Source: Gemmatimonadota bacterium (GTDB lineage Bacteria; Gemmatimonadota; Gemmatimonadetes; Longimicrobiales; Gaopeijiaceae). Taken from it: 64,000 nucleotides of DNA. Shown in pieces: positions 10,540 through 20,700 of this stretch. The notes beneath the pieces are model-generated. The model searched no databases and had not been told where the DNA came from. It saw only the letters and a list, made by a program, of their open reading frames with translations. Location: NCBI GenBank assembly GCA_022823145.1, contig JAJDXS010000058.1:1-64000 (forward strand). Direction: 5' to 3'. A program made the position numbers and the translations under genes. How positions within the stretch are numbered: position 1 is the stretch's first letter; every line of letters begins with the position of its first letter.

Positions 10540-10855
10540 GGATCGCCGGGGCCCCCGCTGAAACCTCGACGGCGCCACCACCGTAGCGTACGGTCTGTCC
10601 ACAGGTGGGACCTTCAACTCGGACACACGGCAAGCGATGAGACCAGGATCATTCAACGTCCCCACAGGCTGGATGTACCGGCGCGCGAAGCGCGGTACTC
10701 CGCCGGCCGGGAGCATTGCGTCCGTTGCCGTGGTCTTCGCGCAAGACCGGGTCGCGGCCGCGACCCGGGAGCGAGCGCCATAGAACGGTAGATCGACCTC
10801 GACGGATTCGAATCGGCCCGCCGGCGCTCTCGACGCCGGCGGGCCGATTCCTTTT
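10540..10855 (+). ncRNA. Candidate structured noncoding RNA or 5' leader
   Basis: Between the zinc-ribbon ORF and the ABC exporter the plus strand lacks a convincing gene but can form several strong hairpins: one with arms GTACC/GGTAC plus GCGC/GCGC at 10675-10698, a perfect 22-bp palindrome at 10747-10768 (CCGGGTCGCGG and its complement), and the terminator at 10811-10856. Ending in a terminator 26 bp before the exporter start, this could be a free-standing small RNA or an attenuating leader. No known RNA family was recognised; the 5' boundary is a guess. Confidence 0.35.
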
Positions 10856-10856
10856 T
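10811..10856 (+). terminator. Strong intrinsic terminator before the ABC exporter gene
   Basis: A perfect 16-bp GC-rich stem (AATCGGCCCGCCGGCG at 10811-10826 and its complement at 10834-10849) with a 7-base loop, followed by CCTTTTT on the plus strand. The exporter's ATG is at 10882, so transcripts arriving from upstream would stop here unless an attenuation mechanism allows read-through. Confidence 0.8.
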
Positions 10857-10881
10857 CCCTCCACCAACACGACCAGGAACC

Positions 10882-13167
10882 ATGTCCGAGAAATCGCAGG
10901 ATACACGAATCATCGAGCGCTACACGGACCAGCCCACGCGCATGCCGATCGAGCTGCGACGCCGGATCGAGGCCCGCTGGAATGGGGAACCGGTCCAGCT
11001 CTATGCCATGGCCGACCTGAACGAATCGCTGTCGCTCACCGAGCGGTGGTTCGCCATCGGTCCCTCGCATGCAGCGGTCGCGGGCCGCCGCGACGACGGG
11101 TCATGGCGGATCGACTCCTTCGAGCGCCGCGACATCGGGGCGGTGCGGGAGTTGCCGGGCTTGAGCAGCACCTCCCTCGTCGTCCTGGGAAGCCCGGGCG
11201 AGCCCCCTCTCGCCTCCCTCCGCTACACGCACCGGCAGCGGCGGGCCATGGAGAATGTGCGCTTCGTGCTCGAGGAGCATATCGAGGGGCGACAGCCGGC
11301 CGCCGGCGACGCCGACCTGGAATACGAGCACGCCATCGCCGGTCCCGTGCGCGAAGCGCAGGCCTTGGTCGGAGGCACGCCCCGGGCCGTGCTTTGGCGA
11401 CTTCTCGGATACCTGCGTCCCTACCGCAGACGCATGCTCGCTGGCTTCGGGGCCGCGATGACGATCACCGGTGTCAGCCTCGTGCCTCCATACCTGGCCG
11501 GTTACGTGATCGACGATGTGGTAAGGCCGTTCCGGGAGGGCTCGCTTCCGCTTTCGCAGGGGCTGCGCGCCGCGTGGACCGCGGTGATCCTGATGGCGGC
11601 CGCGTACCTGGTGCGCCAGATCGCCGCCCATGTGCGGCTCCGGCAGATGAGCGTGCTCGGCGAGTTCGTCGCCCGCGACCTCAGGACCGAACTGTACGAG
11701 CACCTGCAAAGGCTGAGCCTGAGCTTCTATTCACGCAAGAAGACGGGCGGCCTGATTACCCGGGTAAGCTCGGATACGGACCGGCTGTGGGAGTTCCTGG
11801 CGTTCGGCATCGTTGACGTGTCGCTCTCGGCCGTGATGCTCGTGGGGCTGAGTACCGTTCTGCTGAGCCTGGACTGGCGGCTCGGGCTGGTCATGATCCT
11901 GCCGGTTCCGCTGTTGTGCTGGTCCATCTTCAGGCACGGGGAGCGCATCCATCGGCTCTTCGCGCGCGCCTGGCGCAAGTGGTCCGGGCTGACCGACATC
12001 CTCTCGGACACGATACCCGGGATGCGGGTCGTCAAGGCCTTCAACCAGGAGGAGCGCGAGAAGCGGCGCTTCAACGCCAGCAACGACGCCGCGATGGGCG
12101 AATTCAACCGGATTCACCGTGTCTGGACCTTCTTCTGGCCGACGCTGATGCTCGGAGTGCACGTGATGACGGTGGCCGTCTGGGCCCTGGCGGTTCCCCG
12201 GCTGCTCGGTACCGCCGACGGGTCCGACAGCCTGACGGCGGGCACGTTCGTGTCGTTCCTGCTCTACATGACGATGTACGTGCAGCCGATCGAGGTGATC
12301 GGACAGATGGCGCGCGTGATGAACCGTGCAACCAGTTCGGCGCACCGTGTGTTCGAGGTCCTCGACACGGAGCCCGAGGTGCGCGACGTGGCTCGGCCGC
12401 AACGGCTTGACCGCATGCGCGGCGCGGTGGAGTTCGAGTCCGTGACGTTCGGCTATGACGGGGTCAAGCAGGTGCTGAAGGGGATCTCCTTCTCCGTGGC
12501 GCAGGGCGAGATGATCGGACTTGTGGGGCCGTCCGGCGGCGGCAAGACCACGGTCACAAATCTCATCGCCCGGTTCTACGATCCGACCGGCGGACGGGTC
12601 CTCGTCGACGGCAACGACCTGCGAACGCTCGAAGCGGGTCACTACCGCCAGCAGCTGGGGATCGTGCTTCAGGATCCCTACCTGTTCCAAGGGTCGATCC
12701 TGGAGAACATCCGCTACGGACACCCGGACGCATCGCTGGATTCGGTGGTGCAGGCGGCACGCGCGGCCAACGCCCACGACTTCGTGTGTCGGCTCCCCAT
12801 GGGGTACGAGACCGTGGTCGGCGAGCGTGGGCAGACGCTGTCGGGGGGTGAGCGCCAGCGCGTCTCCATCGCGAGGGCGATCCTGCACGACCCGAGGATC
12901 CTGATCCTGGACGAGGCCACCTCGGCCGTCGACACGGAGACGGAACGCAAGATCCAGGAAGCCATCGACAGGCTGGTGTCGGGACGGACGGTGTTCGCCA
13001 TCGCACACCGCCTGTCAACGCTGGCACGCGCCGACCGGATCTTCGTGATGAAGAGCGGCCACCTTGTCGAAGCCGGCACACAGGCCGATCTGCTGGCACT
13101 CGAAAACGGGGTCTACAGGAGGCTCTACGAGTTGCAGCGGCAACCGCTGGAAGGGGGGATGACATGA
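10882..13167 (+). CDS. ABC exporter with N-terminal extension, DUF1854 partner
   Basis: A 761-residue type I ABC half-transporter. Residues 1-165 form a soluble N-terminal region rich in acidic and Trp residues and not part of the usual exporter. Six transmembrane helices follow from about 175 to 480. The nucleotide-binding domain has Walker A GPSGGGKTT (Lys555), signature LSGGERQRVS near 653 and Walker B ILILDEATSAVD with Asp677-Glu678. It overlaps the next gene, a DUF1854 protein, by 4 bp. That pairing is known; as I recall, database families label such pairs cyanophycin metabolism-associated. No cyanophycin synthetase gene is in this window. Substrate unknown. Confidence 0.9.
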   Translation: MSEKSQDTRIIERYTDQPTRMPIELRRRIEARWNGEPVQLYAMADLNESLSLTERWFAIGPSHAAVAGRRDDGSWRIDSFERRDIGAVRELPGLSSTSLVVLGSPGEPPLASLRYTHRQRRAMENVRFVLEEHIEGRQPAAGDADLEYEHAIAGPVREAQALVGGTPRAVLWRLLGYLRPYRRRMLAGFGAAMTITGVSLVPPYLAGYVIDDVVRPFREGSLPLSQGLRAAWTAVILMAAAYLVRQIAAHVRLRQMSVLGEFVARDLRTELYEHLQRLSLSFYSRKKTGGLITRVSSDTDRLWEFLAFGIVDVSLSAVMLVGLSTVLLSLDWRLGLVMILPVPLLCWSIFRHGERIHRLFARAWRKWSGLTDILSDTIPGMRVVKAFNQEEREKRRFNASNDAAMGEFNRIHRVWTFFWPTLMLGVHVMTVAVWALAVPRLLGTADGSDSLTAGTFVSFLLYMTMYVQPIEVIGQMARVMNRATSSAHRVFEVLDTEPEVRDVARPQRLDRMRGAVEFESVTFGYDGVKQVLKGISFSVAQGEMIGLVGPSGGGKTTVTNLIARFYDPTGGRVLVDGNDLRTLEAGHYRQQLGIVLQDPYLFQGSILENIRYGHPDASLDSVVQAARAANAHDFVCRLPMGYETVVGERGQTLSGGERQRVSIARAILHDPRILILDEATSAVDTETERKIQEAIDRLVSGRTVFAIAHRLSTLARADRIFVMKSGHLVEAGTQADLLALENGVYRRLYELQRQPLEGGMT

Positions 13168-13637
13168 GCAGGAAGCCCGGACGTCTGAGGCTCTGGCATG
13201 GGCGCGACGGACAGCTGTGGGCGGAGCGGGGCGAGCGGACGTCGCCCGTCGTCGTTCACAGGTGTTTCCCGTGGTCGGCCCCATCGTGCCACATCTCGCT
13301 GAGGGATCCGGACGAAGAGGAGTTCGCCCATGTACGCGACCTGTCGCTGCTCGACGCGCGGTCGCGCACGGCGTTGCTCGAAACCCTGGCCGTCGCCGGG
13401 TTCGTTCTCGAGATCAAGGCCATCGAGGAGGTGGTCGAAGAGGTCGAGATACGACGCTGGGTGGTGCAGACCCGGCAAGGTCCCCGCCGATTCCAGACGC
13501 GCCTGGACGAGTGGCCGGCCGACGTTGCAGGTGGAGGTGTCCTCATTCGGGACGTGGCAGGCGATCTTTACCACGTGCCGGACCCTGCCGCGCTCGACGA
13601 GGCCAGCCGGGGTTGGCTGTGGACCTACGCGGGGTGA
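13164..13637 (+). CDS. DUF1854 domain protein
   Basis: A 157-residue protein covering the whole DUF1854 domain: FPWSAPSCHISLRDPDEEEF at about 33-52, then DLSLLDARSRTALLE, a middle IxxIxxV helix, a WVVQTRQGPRRFQ strand and the closing LYHVPDPAALDEASRGWL. DUF1854 genes regularly sit directly after an ABC exporter of the type found here, and the two overlap by 4 bp, so they almost certainly act together. It is soluble with no catalytic motif; it may be an accessory subunit of the exporter. The molecular role is not known to me. Confidence 0.85.
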   Translation: MSRKPGRLRLWHGRDGQLWAERGERTSPVVVHRCFPWSAPSCHISLRDPDEEEFAHVRDLSLLDARSRTALLETLAVAGFVLEIKAIEEVVEEVEIRRWVVQTRQGPRRFQTRLDEWPADVAGGGVLIRDVAGDLYHVPDPAALDEASRGWLWTYAG

Positions 13638-13701
13638 CGATTTCGGCGGCGGCCGCGATGTCTGCGATCACCCGGCCACGGGCTCCAACCGGGGGTTTCG
13701 G

Positions 13702-16071
13702 TCAGCCGGACAACGCCTGGCCGGGCATCCGGTAGCCCACGCCGCGCTCGTTGCAGATGTACCGCGGGTTGGCCGCGTCGTCACCCAGCTTGCGGCGCAA
13801 GCGCTTCACGACGGCTCGTACGAGCTTGGGGTCGGGGGACCCGCGATCCCGTCGACTCCAGGCCTGGCGCAGCAGAGACTCGTGGGTGAGCACACGTCCC
13901 GCGCTGAGCGAGAGCACGCGGAGCAGCTCGTACTCGATGGGCGTGAGCTGCACCGGCCGGCCGGCCACCGTGACCCGGCGCTGGTCGTACCGGATGGTCA
14001 GTTCTCCGAGCACGAACGGCTCGGGTCCGGCGCTTCGACGGAGAGCAGCCCGCACGCGAGCCGCCAGCTCTGGCAGAGAGAACGGCTTGACGATGTAGTC
14101 GGCCGCACCGGCATCGAGCGCTCTGACAATCGTCTCTTCCCTGCCGTAGGCGGAGATGAAGATCACGGGCAGGTCGGTCAGCTCGGGAACCTGTTCCATG
14201 AGCGCTATGCCGTCGCCACCCGGCAGGAGCAGGTCCAGCAGCACCAGTGCCGGCTCATGCATTCTGATCAGGTCGGCCACCTCCTCCGGATCGCCGGTCA
14301 GGATCGGGACGTAGCCCGCCTCGCTGAGCGCGTCCCGCGCGTAGTGCAGCATCTGCGGGTCATCGTCGACCACGAGGATGCGCGTCTTCCCGTCGCCCCC
14401 GCGAGCGAGCTTCCGAGCGGCCCGGGCCGGACCCGCGGCAACTGTTGCCAGTTCCTCGGCAACCGGTACCGTGAAGGTGAATCGGGTCCCTTGCCCGGGG
14501 CCGCCGCTCTCCGCCCAGATGCGGCCGCCGTGTGCCTCCACCAACCCCTTGCAGATGGCGAGACCCAGGCCGGCACCGCTGGAACCGCGGGCACGGTCGC
14601 CACCGGTCGGTGCGGAATACTTGCGGAACAGGTCCGGCAGCCGGTCCGGCGCCACGCCACGACCCTGGTCGATCACCGAGATCGCCACGTGCACCCCGTC
14701 CCGCGCCGCGCTGACGCGGATGGGTGACGTTTCGGGCGAGTTCTTGGCCGCGTTGGACAGGAGGTTGGTGAGGACCTGGACGATGCGCGCCCGGTCGGCC
14801 ATCACGCGCGGCAGGTCTTCCGGGAGATCGATGGTCATAGCGTGACCGCGCGCGCCGCTCACGAACGTGCTTCGCGCCTGGTCGACCAGGGAGAAAACCT
14901 CGACCGACTCGGGCGACACCGACAATGTGCCGGTCACGATGCGCCCATGATCGAGCAGGTCGGCGATCAGGCCCCGCATTCGGTCGGCCTGCTCGTCAAT
15001 GACCCGGAAGAACTGCAGCATCTCGGCCGGGCCCGGTGCCGGCGAAGCGCCGAGCACGGTGGCCGTGGAGCCCTTGATCGAGATGAGCGGCGTGCGCAGC
15101 TCATGGCTCACGATCCCGAGGAACTCGGCGCGCATCCGCTCGAGCTCCGCCAGCGGGGCCAGATCCTGAAGCGTTACAACCACCCGCTCGACGGTTCCGT
15201 CCGCGGCCAGGATCGGCGTTGAGTTGACCAGCGTCGTCACGCTCCGGCCGTCAGGGACCGAGAGTGTCATCTCCTCGGCACGCACCGTCTCGGCGCGACT
15301 CAGCAACTGCGCCAGGGGGATCTCCGCCAGGGCGACCTCACGCCCGTCGGCGCGGTGGCAGGTGATCAGCGCCAGCAGTTCCTCGGTGGAGTGTCCGGGC
15401 ATGCTCAGCCCCTCGACGATCCGCCGCGCTTCACGATTGAAGGACAGGGGCTCCCCGCTCCCGCCGTCGAAGACGACGACTCCCACCGGCGAGGTCTCGA
15501 TTAGCGTCTCCAGATCGGCTCGCGCCCGCTGCTCGTCGCGGTGCGCGCGGGCGTTGGCAATTGCGGTCGCGGCCTGGGATGCGAAGAGCATCAGCACCTC
15601 TTCGTCGGCACCCGTGAACTCGCGGCCGCCTCCCTTCTCGGCGAGAAAGAAGTTCCCGACCAGGACGTCCCCATGCTTCATCGGCGCTGCCTGAAGCGTC
15701 CTCGACCGCATCAGGTCTGTCGAAAACCCCAGCGCCCGGACGTAAGCCGGCAGGTCCGCGAGTCGAAGGGGCGCGGCCAGATCCCGGAAATGCGCGAAGA
15801 GTCGGGGTCCGTCCGGCCAGGCCATCATCTCGTTCTTTTCGGCAGGTGTGAAGCCGGAACTGACGAAATCCTCAACACTCGCGGTGCCATCGACGGTGAC
15901 GATAAGGCCGAAGCGCGCCCCGGTCAGTGCGCGGGCGCTGTCCACGACCTCCTGCAGGACAGTCTCGAGGTCCAGGCTGCCGCTGATGCGCAGCACGGCA
16001 TCACTGAGCCTCGTGACTCGCTCTTCCAGCGCCTCGATCTGTCGTTGCAACCCGGTCGAACTGTCGTTCAT
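13702..16071 (-). CDS. GAF-PAS histidine kinase fused to OmpR-type response regulator
   Basis: A 789-residue single-chain two-component system. Order: coiled coil about 8-30, GAF domain 30-175, PAS-like 185-300, HisKA with phosphoacceptor His323 (SHELRTP), HATPase_c with N-box NLLSNAAKNS at 437-446 and G-box GAGLGLAICKG near 499-509, receiver domain 563-680 with acidic pocket D569-D571, phosphoacceptor D613 and K662, and a winged-helix DNA-binding domain 685-785 ending in NERGVGYRMPG. There is no membrane segment, so it senses a cytoplasmic signal. Kinase, receiver and DNA-binding output are usually on separate proteins; here one protein could sense and bind DNA. Convergent with the DUF1854 gene. 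Confidence 0.92.
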   Translation of the reverse strand: MNDSSTGLQRQIEALEERVTRLSDAVLRISGSLDLETVLQEVVDSARALTGARFGLIVTVDGTASVEDFVSSGFTPAEKNEMMAWPDGPRLFAHFRDLAAPLRLADLPAYVRALGFSTDLMRSRTLQAAPMKHGDVLVGNFFLAEKGGGREFTGADEEVLMLFASQAATAIANARAHRDEQRARADLETLIETSPVGVVVFDGGSGEPLSFNREARRIVEGLSMPGHSTEELLALITCHRADGREVALAEIPLAQLLSRAETVRAEEMTLSVPDGRSVTTLVNSTPILAADGTVERVVVTLQDLAPLAELERMRAEFLGIVSHELRTPLISIKGSTATVLGASPAPGPAEMLQFFRVIDEQADRMRGLIADLLDHGRIVTGTLSVSPESVEVFSLVDQARSTFVSGARGHAMTIDLPEDLPRVMADRARIVQVLTNLLSNAAKNSPETSPIRVSAARDGVHVAISVIDQGRGVAPDRLPDLFRKYSAPTGGDRARGSSGAGLGLAICKGLVEAHGGRIWAESGGPGQGTRFTFTVPVAEELATVAAGPARAARKLARGGDGKTRILVVDDDPQMLHYARDALSEAGYVPILTGDPEEVADLIRMHEPALVLLDLLLPGGDGIALMEQVPELTDLPVIFISAYGREETIVRALDAGAADYIVKPFSLPELAARVRAALRRSAGPEPFVLGELTIRYDQRRVTVAGRPVQLTPIEYELLRVLSLSAGRVLTHESLLRQAWSRRDRGSPDPKLVRAVVKRLRRKLGDDAANPRYICNERGVGYRMPGQALSG

Positions 16072-16515
16072 TGCTCCACTTCCCGTCGGCGATCATGCGG
16101 GCGGCCAAACAATGTATAGCACGGGAGTGATCGCCCAGGTAGCGCGGATCGGACGTGACGAGCAGCCGCGAGCCCGGCGCTGCCGCGCTGGCGCCCAGGT
16201 GCTGCGCGCCGGAACCCATGGACCGGAGTCGGGGCATGTGGCCGGTGGTCGGCGCGAGGTGGCGGTCTCAGGCGGTGGCAGAGCCCGCTTATAGCGGTAT
16301 TGTCGTACTGACAGACTCACCAGGCCCTTGAGCTATCGCTCCGATGAATCGCAGGACGATATTGTTATCGTGCTCTCGTGGGATCGGATCCGGCGCGAGG
16401 TCCACGCTCTGAACGGAATCGCTCGATCTTCGAGGTGCGGCAGCTTGCGGGACGCCGAAAACTCCCGTGGCGCTACCGCCGTGGCCCCGTACGGCTCAGG
16501 TCGCGGTGATGCCCG
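16072..16515. other. Intergenic region upstream of the fused kinase gene
   Basis: About 440 bp between the kinase start (minus strand) and the stop of the FGE-type gene. It must contain the kinase promoter. The short open frames on both strands do not resemble proteins. No repeat, RNA gene or terminator was identified. Confidence 0.5.
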
Positions 16516-17424
16516 TCACTCGATCGTCCGGGCGACACGGAATCCGGCGTCGAATCGGTCCGGGCCCCACCTGCTGAAGCGGAGCGCGGAACGGAAGGTC
16601 ACCGGAAAGTTGCGCCAGGAACCGCCGCGCAGGACACGATAGACGCAGTCTTCGACATCTGAGGCCCTGCCGTCCCAGGCGCTGCCGTCCGTCGGGGCGT
16701 CGACGTAGCTCCCGTAGTAGCAATCGTCCACCCACTCCCACACATTGCCGACCATGTCGTACAGGCCGAACCCGTTCGGCCGATACGAGCCAACAACCGC
16801 CGGACGATCACCTGCCGGGCGATTCGGCTGGTCTCGGCAGCTGGCATACCAGGCCGTCACCTCGCTCAGGTGCGCGTGCTCGCACAGGGTGCGCGGTGCC
16901 CCGAATCGTCCCGGCCGCCCCTCGACCGAATAGGGCGTGGTGGTTCCTGCCCGCGCTGCGTATTCCCACTCCGCTTCGCTCAGCAAGCGGTAGTGCTCCC
17001 CGGTCTGCGCCGACAGCCAGTCCGCATAGGCCCAGGCGTCCTTCCAGCTGACATTGACGATCGGGAACCTTCCGCCGCCCCATCCGTCGCCGTCCGGCTC
17101 GTATGCGTCACATCCGCCCGCCCGCACGCACTCGTCCCATTCATCGAACGTGACTTCGTACACTCCGACAGCGAACGAGTAGTCGATGGTAACCCGGTGC
17201 TGCGGCTTCTCGTCCACATGCGCGGCCGCTTCAGACTCTGGCGCGCCCATCATGAAGCTGCCAGCCGGAACGACGACCATCTGGGGGCAGGCATCGCAGT
17301 CACGGAAAACCTCGCCCGGCTCCTGCGCCTTGAGCGCGAGTGTTCCCCCGCAGATCGGGACGGCCAACGCGAGCGCCAAGGCCATGAAGGCACTACCTCG
17401 GCTACGCTGCAAGGCTCTCTTCAT
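16516..17424 (-). CDS. Secreted formylglycine-generating-enzyme-like (SUMF1) protein
   Basis: A 302-residue protein with a signal peptide (hydrophobic 12-32) and one complete FGE-sulfatase/SUMF1 domain. Family marks include VVVPAGSFMMGAPESE near 50, PIVNVSWKDAWAYADWLSAQ, LLSEAEWEYAARAG, NGFGLYDMVGNVWEWVDDCY and the closing RVLRGGSWRN with FRSALR and GFRVAR. Several Cys are present, but I could not identify the paired catalytic cysteines of true FGE, so it may be a non-catalytic or differently acting family member, as with many bacterial homologues. No sulfatase gene is nearby. The site of action is the periplasm or cell exterior. Confidence 0.88.
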   Translation of the reverse strand: MKRALQRSRGSAFMALALALAVPICGGTLALKAQEPGEVFRDCDACPQMVVVPAGSFMMGAPESEAAAHVDEKPQHRVTIDYSFAVGVYEVTFDEWDECVRAGGCDAYEPDGDGWGGGRFPIVNVSWKDAWAYADWLSAQTGEHYRLLSEAEWEYAARAGTTTPYSVEGRPGRFGAPRTLCEHAHLSEVTAWYASCRDQPNRPAGDRPAVVGSYRPNGFGLYDMVGNVWEWVDDCYYGSYVDAPTDGSAWDGRASDVEDCVYRVLRGGSWRNFPVTFRSALRFSRWGPDRFDAGFRVARTIE

Positions 17425-17727
17425 GCGCCGTTCGCACCATCTTGCACACTATTGTCATCAATTCTGCACATCGTGTCGTGCCAATGTGTCGTATCCTCGG
17501 CATCACTGTGTCCGCCTAACGTCACAATCAGTGTACCGATGTGGAGAGCTCGTTGGCAAGAGACCGGGAGGCGAGTGGCTTAGCGGGGCCGGAATGGTCG
17601 GTGCTGCACCGTGATACTCCCATGAAAAGGCTCACCCCCCGCCCGGTTTCCCGGACGGGGGGTGAGCCGTCCTGCGACCCGTCAGCCTGACTGGTGGCTA
17701 GTCAGCCAGACTGATGGGGTTGAAAGG
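17425..17727. other. Intergenic region holding the repeat-protein terminator
   Basis: About 300 bp between the FGE-type gene start and the stop of the large repeat protein. It contains the terminator at 17625-17668 and, next to the stop codon, partly symmetrical copies of GTCAGCC/GGCTGAC (17681-17713). It should also hold the FGE-type promoter, which I could not place. Confidence 0.5.
17625..17668 (-). terminator. Intrinsic terminator for the large repeat protein gene
   Basis: Read on the minus strand, an 18-bp stem (GGCTCACCCCCCGTCCGG and its partner with one G-U pair) closes a GAAA tetraloop and is followed by TTTTC. It lies 60 bp after the stop codon of the minus-strand gene ending at 17728. 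Confidence 0.8.
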
Positions 17728-20700
17728 TTATGAGGACGACCTCGCGGCGAGGCTGACGGCCGAGGAGCGCTTCCACTTCGGCCCGTCATCCGTGGCGTCC
17801 GCGGTACCCTGCACCGACTCGACGGCAATCATGATGGCGGCTGCGAGTTCCGCTTCGGTGACGGTGATGGCAGCTGCCGCACCGTCGGCCCGCGCCACAT
17901 TCGTTGTCAAGCCGCCGGTGATATCCGCTGATTCGATTGCCCTGTCGTTGGCAGTGACAGTGGGCTGCAGGACCACCCATGTGGAACCAAAGCTGGCGGA
18001 CTCAACCAGGGCCACGACCCGGAAGTTGGAGTTGGCATTCGTCACGGCGTCCCAGGTGGTCCGGATGATGTTACCGGTCGCGGCTGCGTCAGTATCTCCG
18101 GTTGCTGCAATCCGGATCGCGGCCACACCAGTGGCCGACGGATCGACCGCAGTAACCGTAGCCGGCTCGGAGTTGATGACCAGCGCATCAAGAGCAGGCG
18201 TGTTCGTACCATCGTCGCTGGCCGTAGCTACGACCCGAACCATGAACTCGCCGTCGCCACCCTCGGTAGCGCCCGGAGTCGGGATCGTGAAGCGGTTCGC
18301 GATCGGGTTGCCGTCGCTATCGTTCACCGGGGTTCCCGTTGCGTCCGTCCACGCACCGGCAGTGCCGGTGTTGGTCTGGAACGTGAACACGGCGTCGCCA
18401 TACCCATCAGGCACGTTTGTGGAGTCGGCCGTGAAGGTCACAAGGATGGTTGTACCCCAGCGCTGCTCGGACTCGTCGACGTCCTCGGTGCTGGCGTCGT
18501 CATCAGCGCGCTCACGCACCGCGTTGACGTTCAGCGCCCCGGCCGTCTTGGCCATGATGCGGCCGTAGCTGACGGTCTGTCCGGGACCGGCGAACACGGA
18601 CTGGTTGTTGTTCGGGTAGTCGAAGATATGACCCGTCAACGACGCGTCGATCCGGTAGGTGCTGACCGGCGGTACGTTGAGCGTGAACTGACCCACCGAA
18701 TTGGTGGTCGCCTCATCAGCGGCGTCGGTTACGCCTGTGGCCGTGGATGTCGCGGTGATCGTGACACCACCCAGAGCCCGGCCGTCCGGACCTTGCACGG
18801 TACCGGTGATGTTGCCGTTCTCGTAGCCCTGGAAGTTCACCACCGCCGGCGAGTTCCCGTCCGCCAGGACAGGCGACTCGTCGACCGGGAAGTGATAGCC
18901 GTCCTTCGCCACGGACACTGCGGCGGTCTGACCTCGTGCCTTGGTATCGATCTGCGCCGAGTAGGTGCCGTCGGCGGCCGTCAGCAGCTTGCCGAAGTCC
19001 GGATGCCAGCTGCGGCGTTCCCGGTTGAGCGGCGCTGCGCCGTCGACCATGACTTCCACACGCCCGATCCCGTCACCGGACAGAATGTTCGTGACCCGAC
19101 CGGTGATGAAGATCCTGTTGGCCGAACCCGCAAGCATGACGTCATGCGTCTCGGTATCCGCCGTCGCGTTGTTCACGGTGCCGGCGAACATCATGGTGTC
19201 GGCCTCCGCGTCGAACTTGTCCATCGAAACGGTCACGGCGATGATCCGCTCGTTCCGGTACATGGGATTCGTCGGGCGGCCGTCGATACCGATCACGGGC
19301 TCGATCCCTTCGAGGATATAGCGGCCCTTCGAGTCGGTTGTGGTCGACACGTTGTTCGCGGTGACGGTCGCGCTGTCCATGGCAAAGCCGTTGCTGTCGG
19401 TGACCTTGCCGAAGAGGACGCCCGTCGCCGGCGTCACGTCGATGCGGTAATCCATGTTGAGGTTGATTTCCGAACCGAGCGCGTCACGCTCCTCGCCCAC
19501 GTGGTTCGGGTCACCCATCGTCGCTCGCCATCCGTCCGGAACGTTGAGCGCGTAGGCGCCCGCGGCGAGCCGGCCGAAGCGGAACTCCTTGCGGTCGTCC
19601 CACGACGTCGACCGGCTGTTGGTGGATGCGGCCGTGAAGGACTTGGACTCACCGGCCAGGCTCTTCCCGGCAACCGGATCCACGCCGAACATGGTTCCGG
19701 GCACCTGGTATAGCCCATCGAACCTGAAGCCGTCGGTCGCGGGATTGGTCCGGACGCGGTTCTTCCACACCTGTCCGAGGACGTTGTGGGTATTCACGTA
19801 GGCGAACGAACCGCACTCGCCGTAGTCCTGGCCCGTGGGATCGGTGGCCATGAGCGGACAGAGCGATACCGTGTGGCTGAAGCCGCCCATATCGCCGAAG
19901 GCGCCGCCCATCACGCCGTTGTCGTCCATGTTCCGGAACGTTGCGAGTTCGTCCGGATCGAGCACCATGATGGTGTTGTCGGTCGGGTCGGCCTTGCTCG
20001 CGCTGACGATCACGTTGTTGCCCGCGGGCAGGTGGCTGAAGACCACGAGGCCGGCCTTGCCGTGACCCCTGATGATCGCACCGTTGGACAGCGTGTTGTC
20101 TTCCTCGAACTGCGTGTTCGCTCCGGCATTCCACTGTGCACCCGTGAAGGAACGGGAGCGTCCCGCATCGTCGATGTAGCGGATCGACAGGTCCAGCACG
20201 CCGGACATCCTCACGTCGCCGCCGACGACGTTGCCGGTGTAGCCCATGGCCTGGTCACGCTCGTGGTGCACGTAGACGTTCAGCGTCTGGGTCGTGTACG
20301 ATACCTCGATCGTGCCGGCGTCCATCGTGCCCGCCAGCGCGAGACCGGTGTGCGTGTACTCGATATCGGTGCCTTCGTAGCTCTCACCGCCGTCCATGCC
20401 GTCGTCCTGGTCCCCGGCAACCGAGAACGTGTAGGTCACCGGCAGGGCACCGGCGGAATCGACGGTCGCCATGAACGCCGCCATCCCGTCGCCGTCCAGC
20501 ATGTCGGGCACATCGTCGCCCTCAACGGCGGCGTCGCCGATCATGACATCGATGGCCCAGCCGGCGAGCGCGTCGCCGCCACCGTACTCGGTGGTGACCG
20601 TCGCGCCGCTGACCGTCACGTCGACGTTCAGGTTGACGATGTCGTTGTCGTTCGTGCCCTGGGTCATCGTGAGCTGCGGATCCCACATCACGGCCGTCAT

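Noticed and set aside
10795-10835. tRNA- or tmRNA-like T-loop (GATTCGAATC) near the terminator
   Set aside because: The bases flanking TTCGAAT do not pair as a T-stem, and no acceptor or anticodon arm can be drawn.
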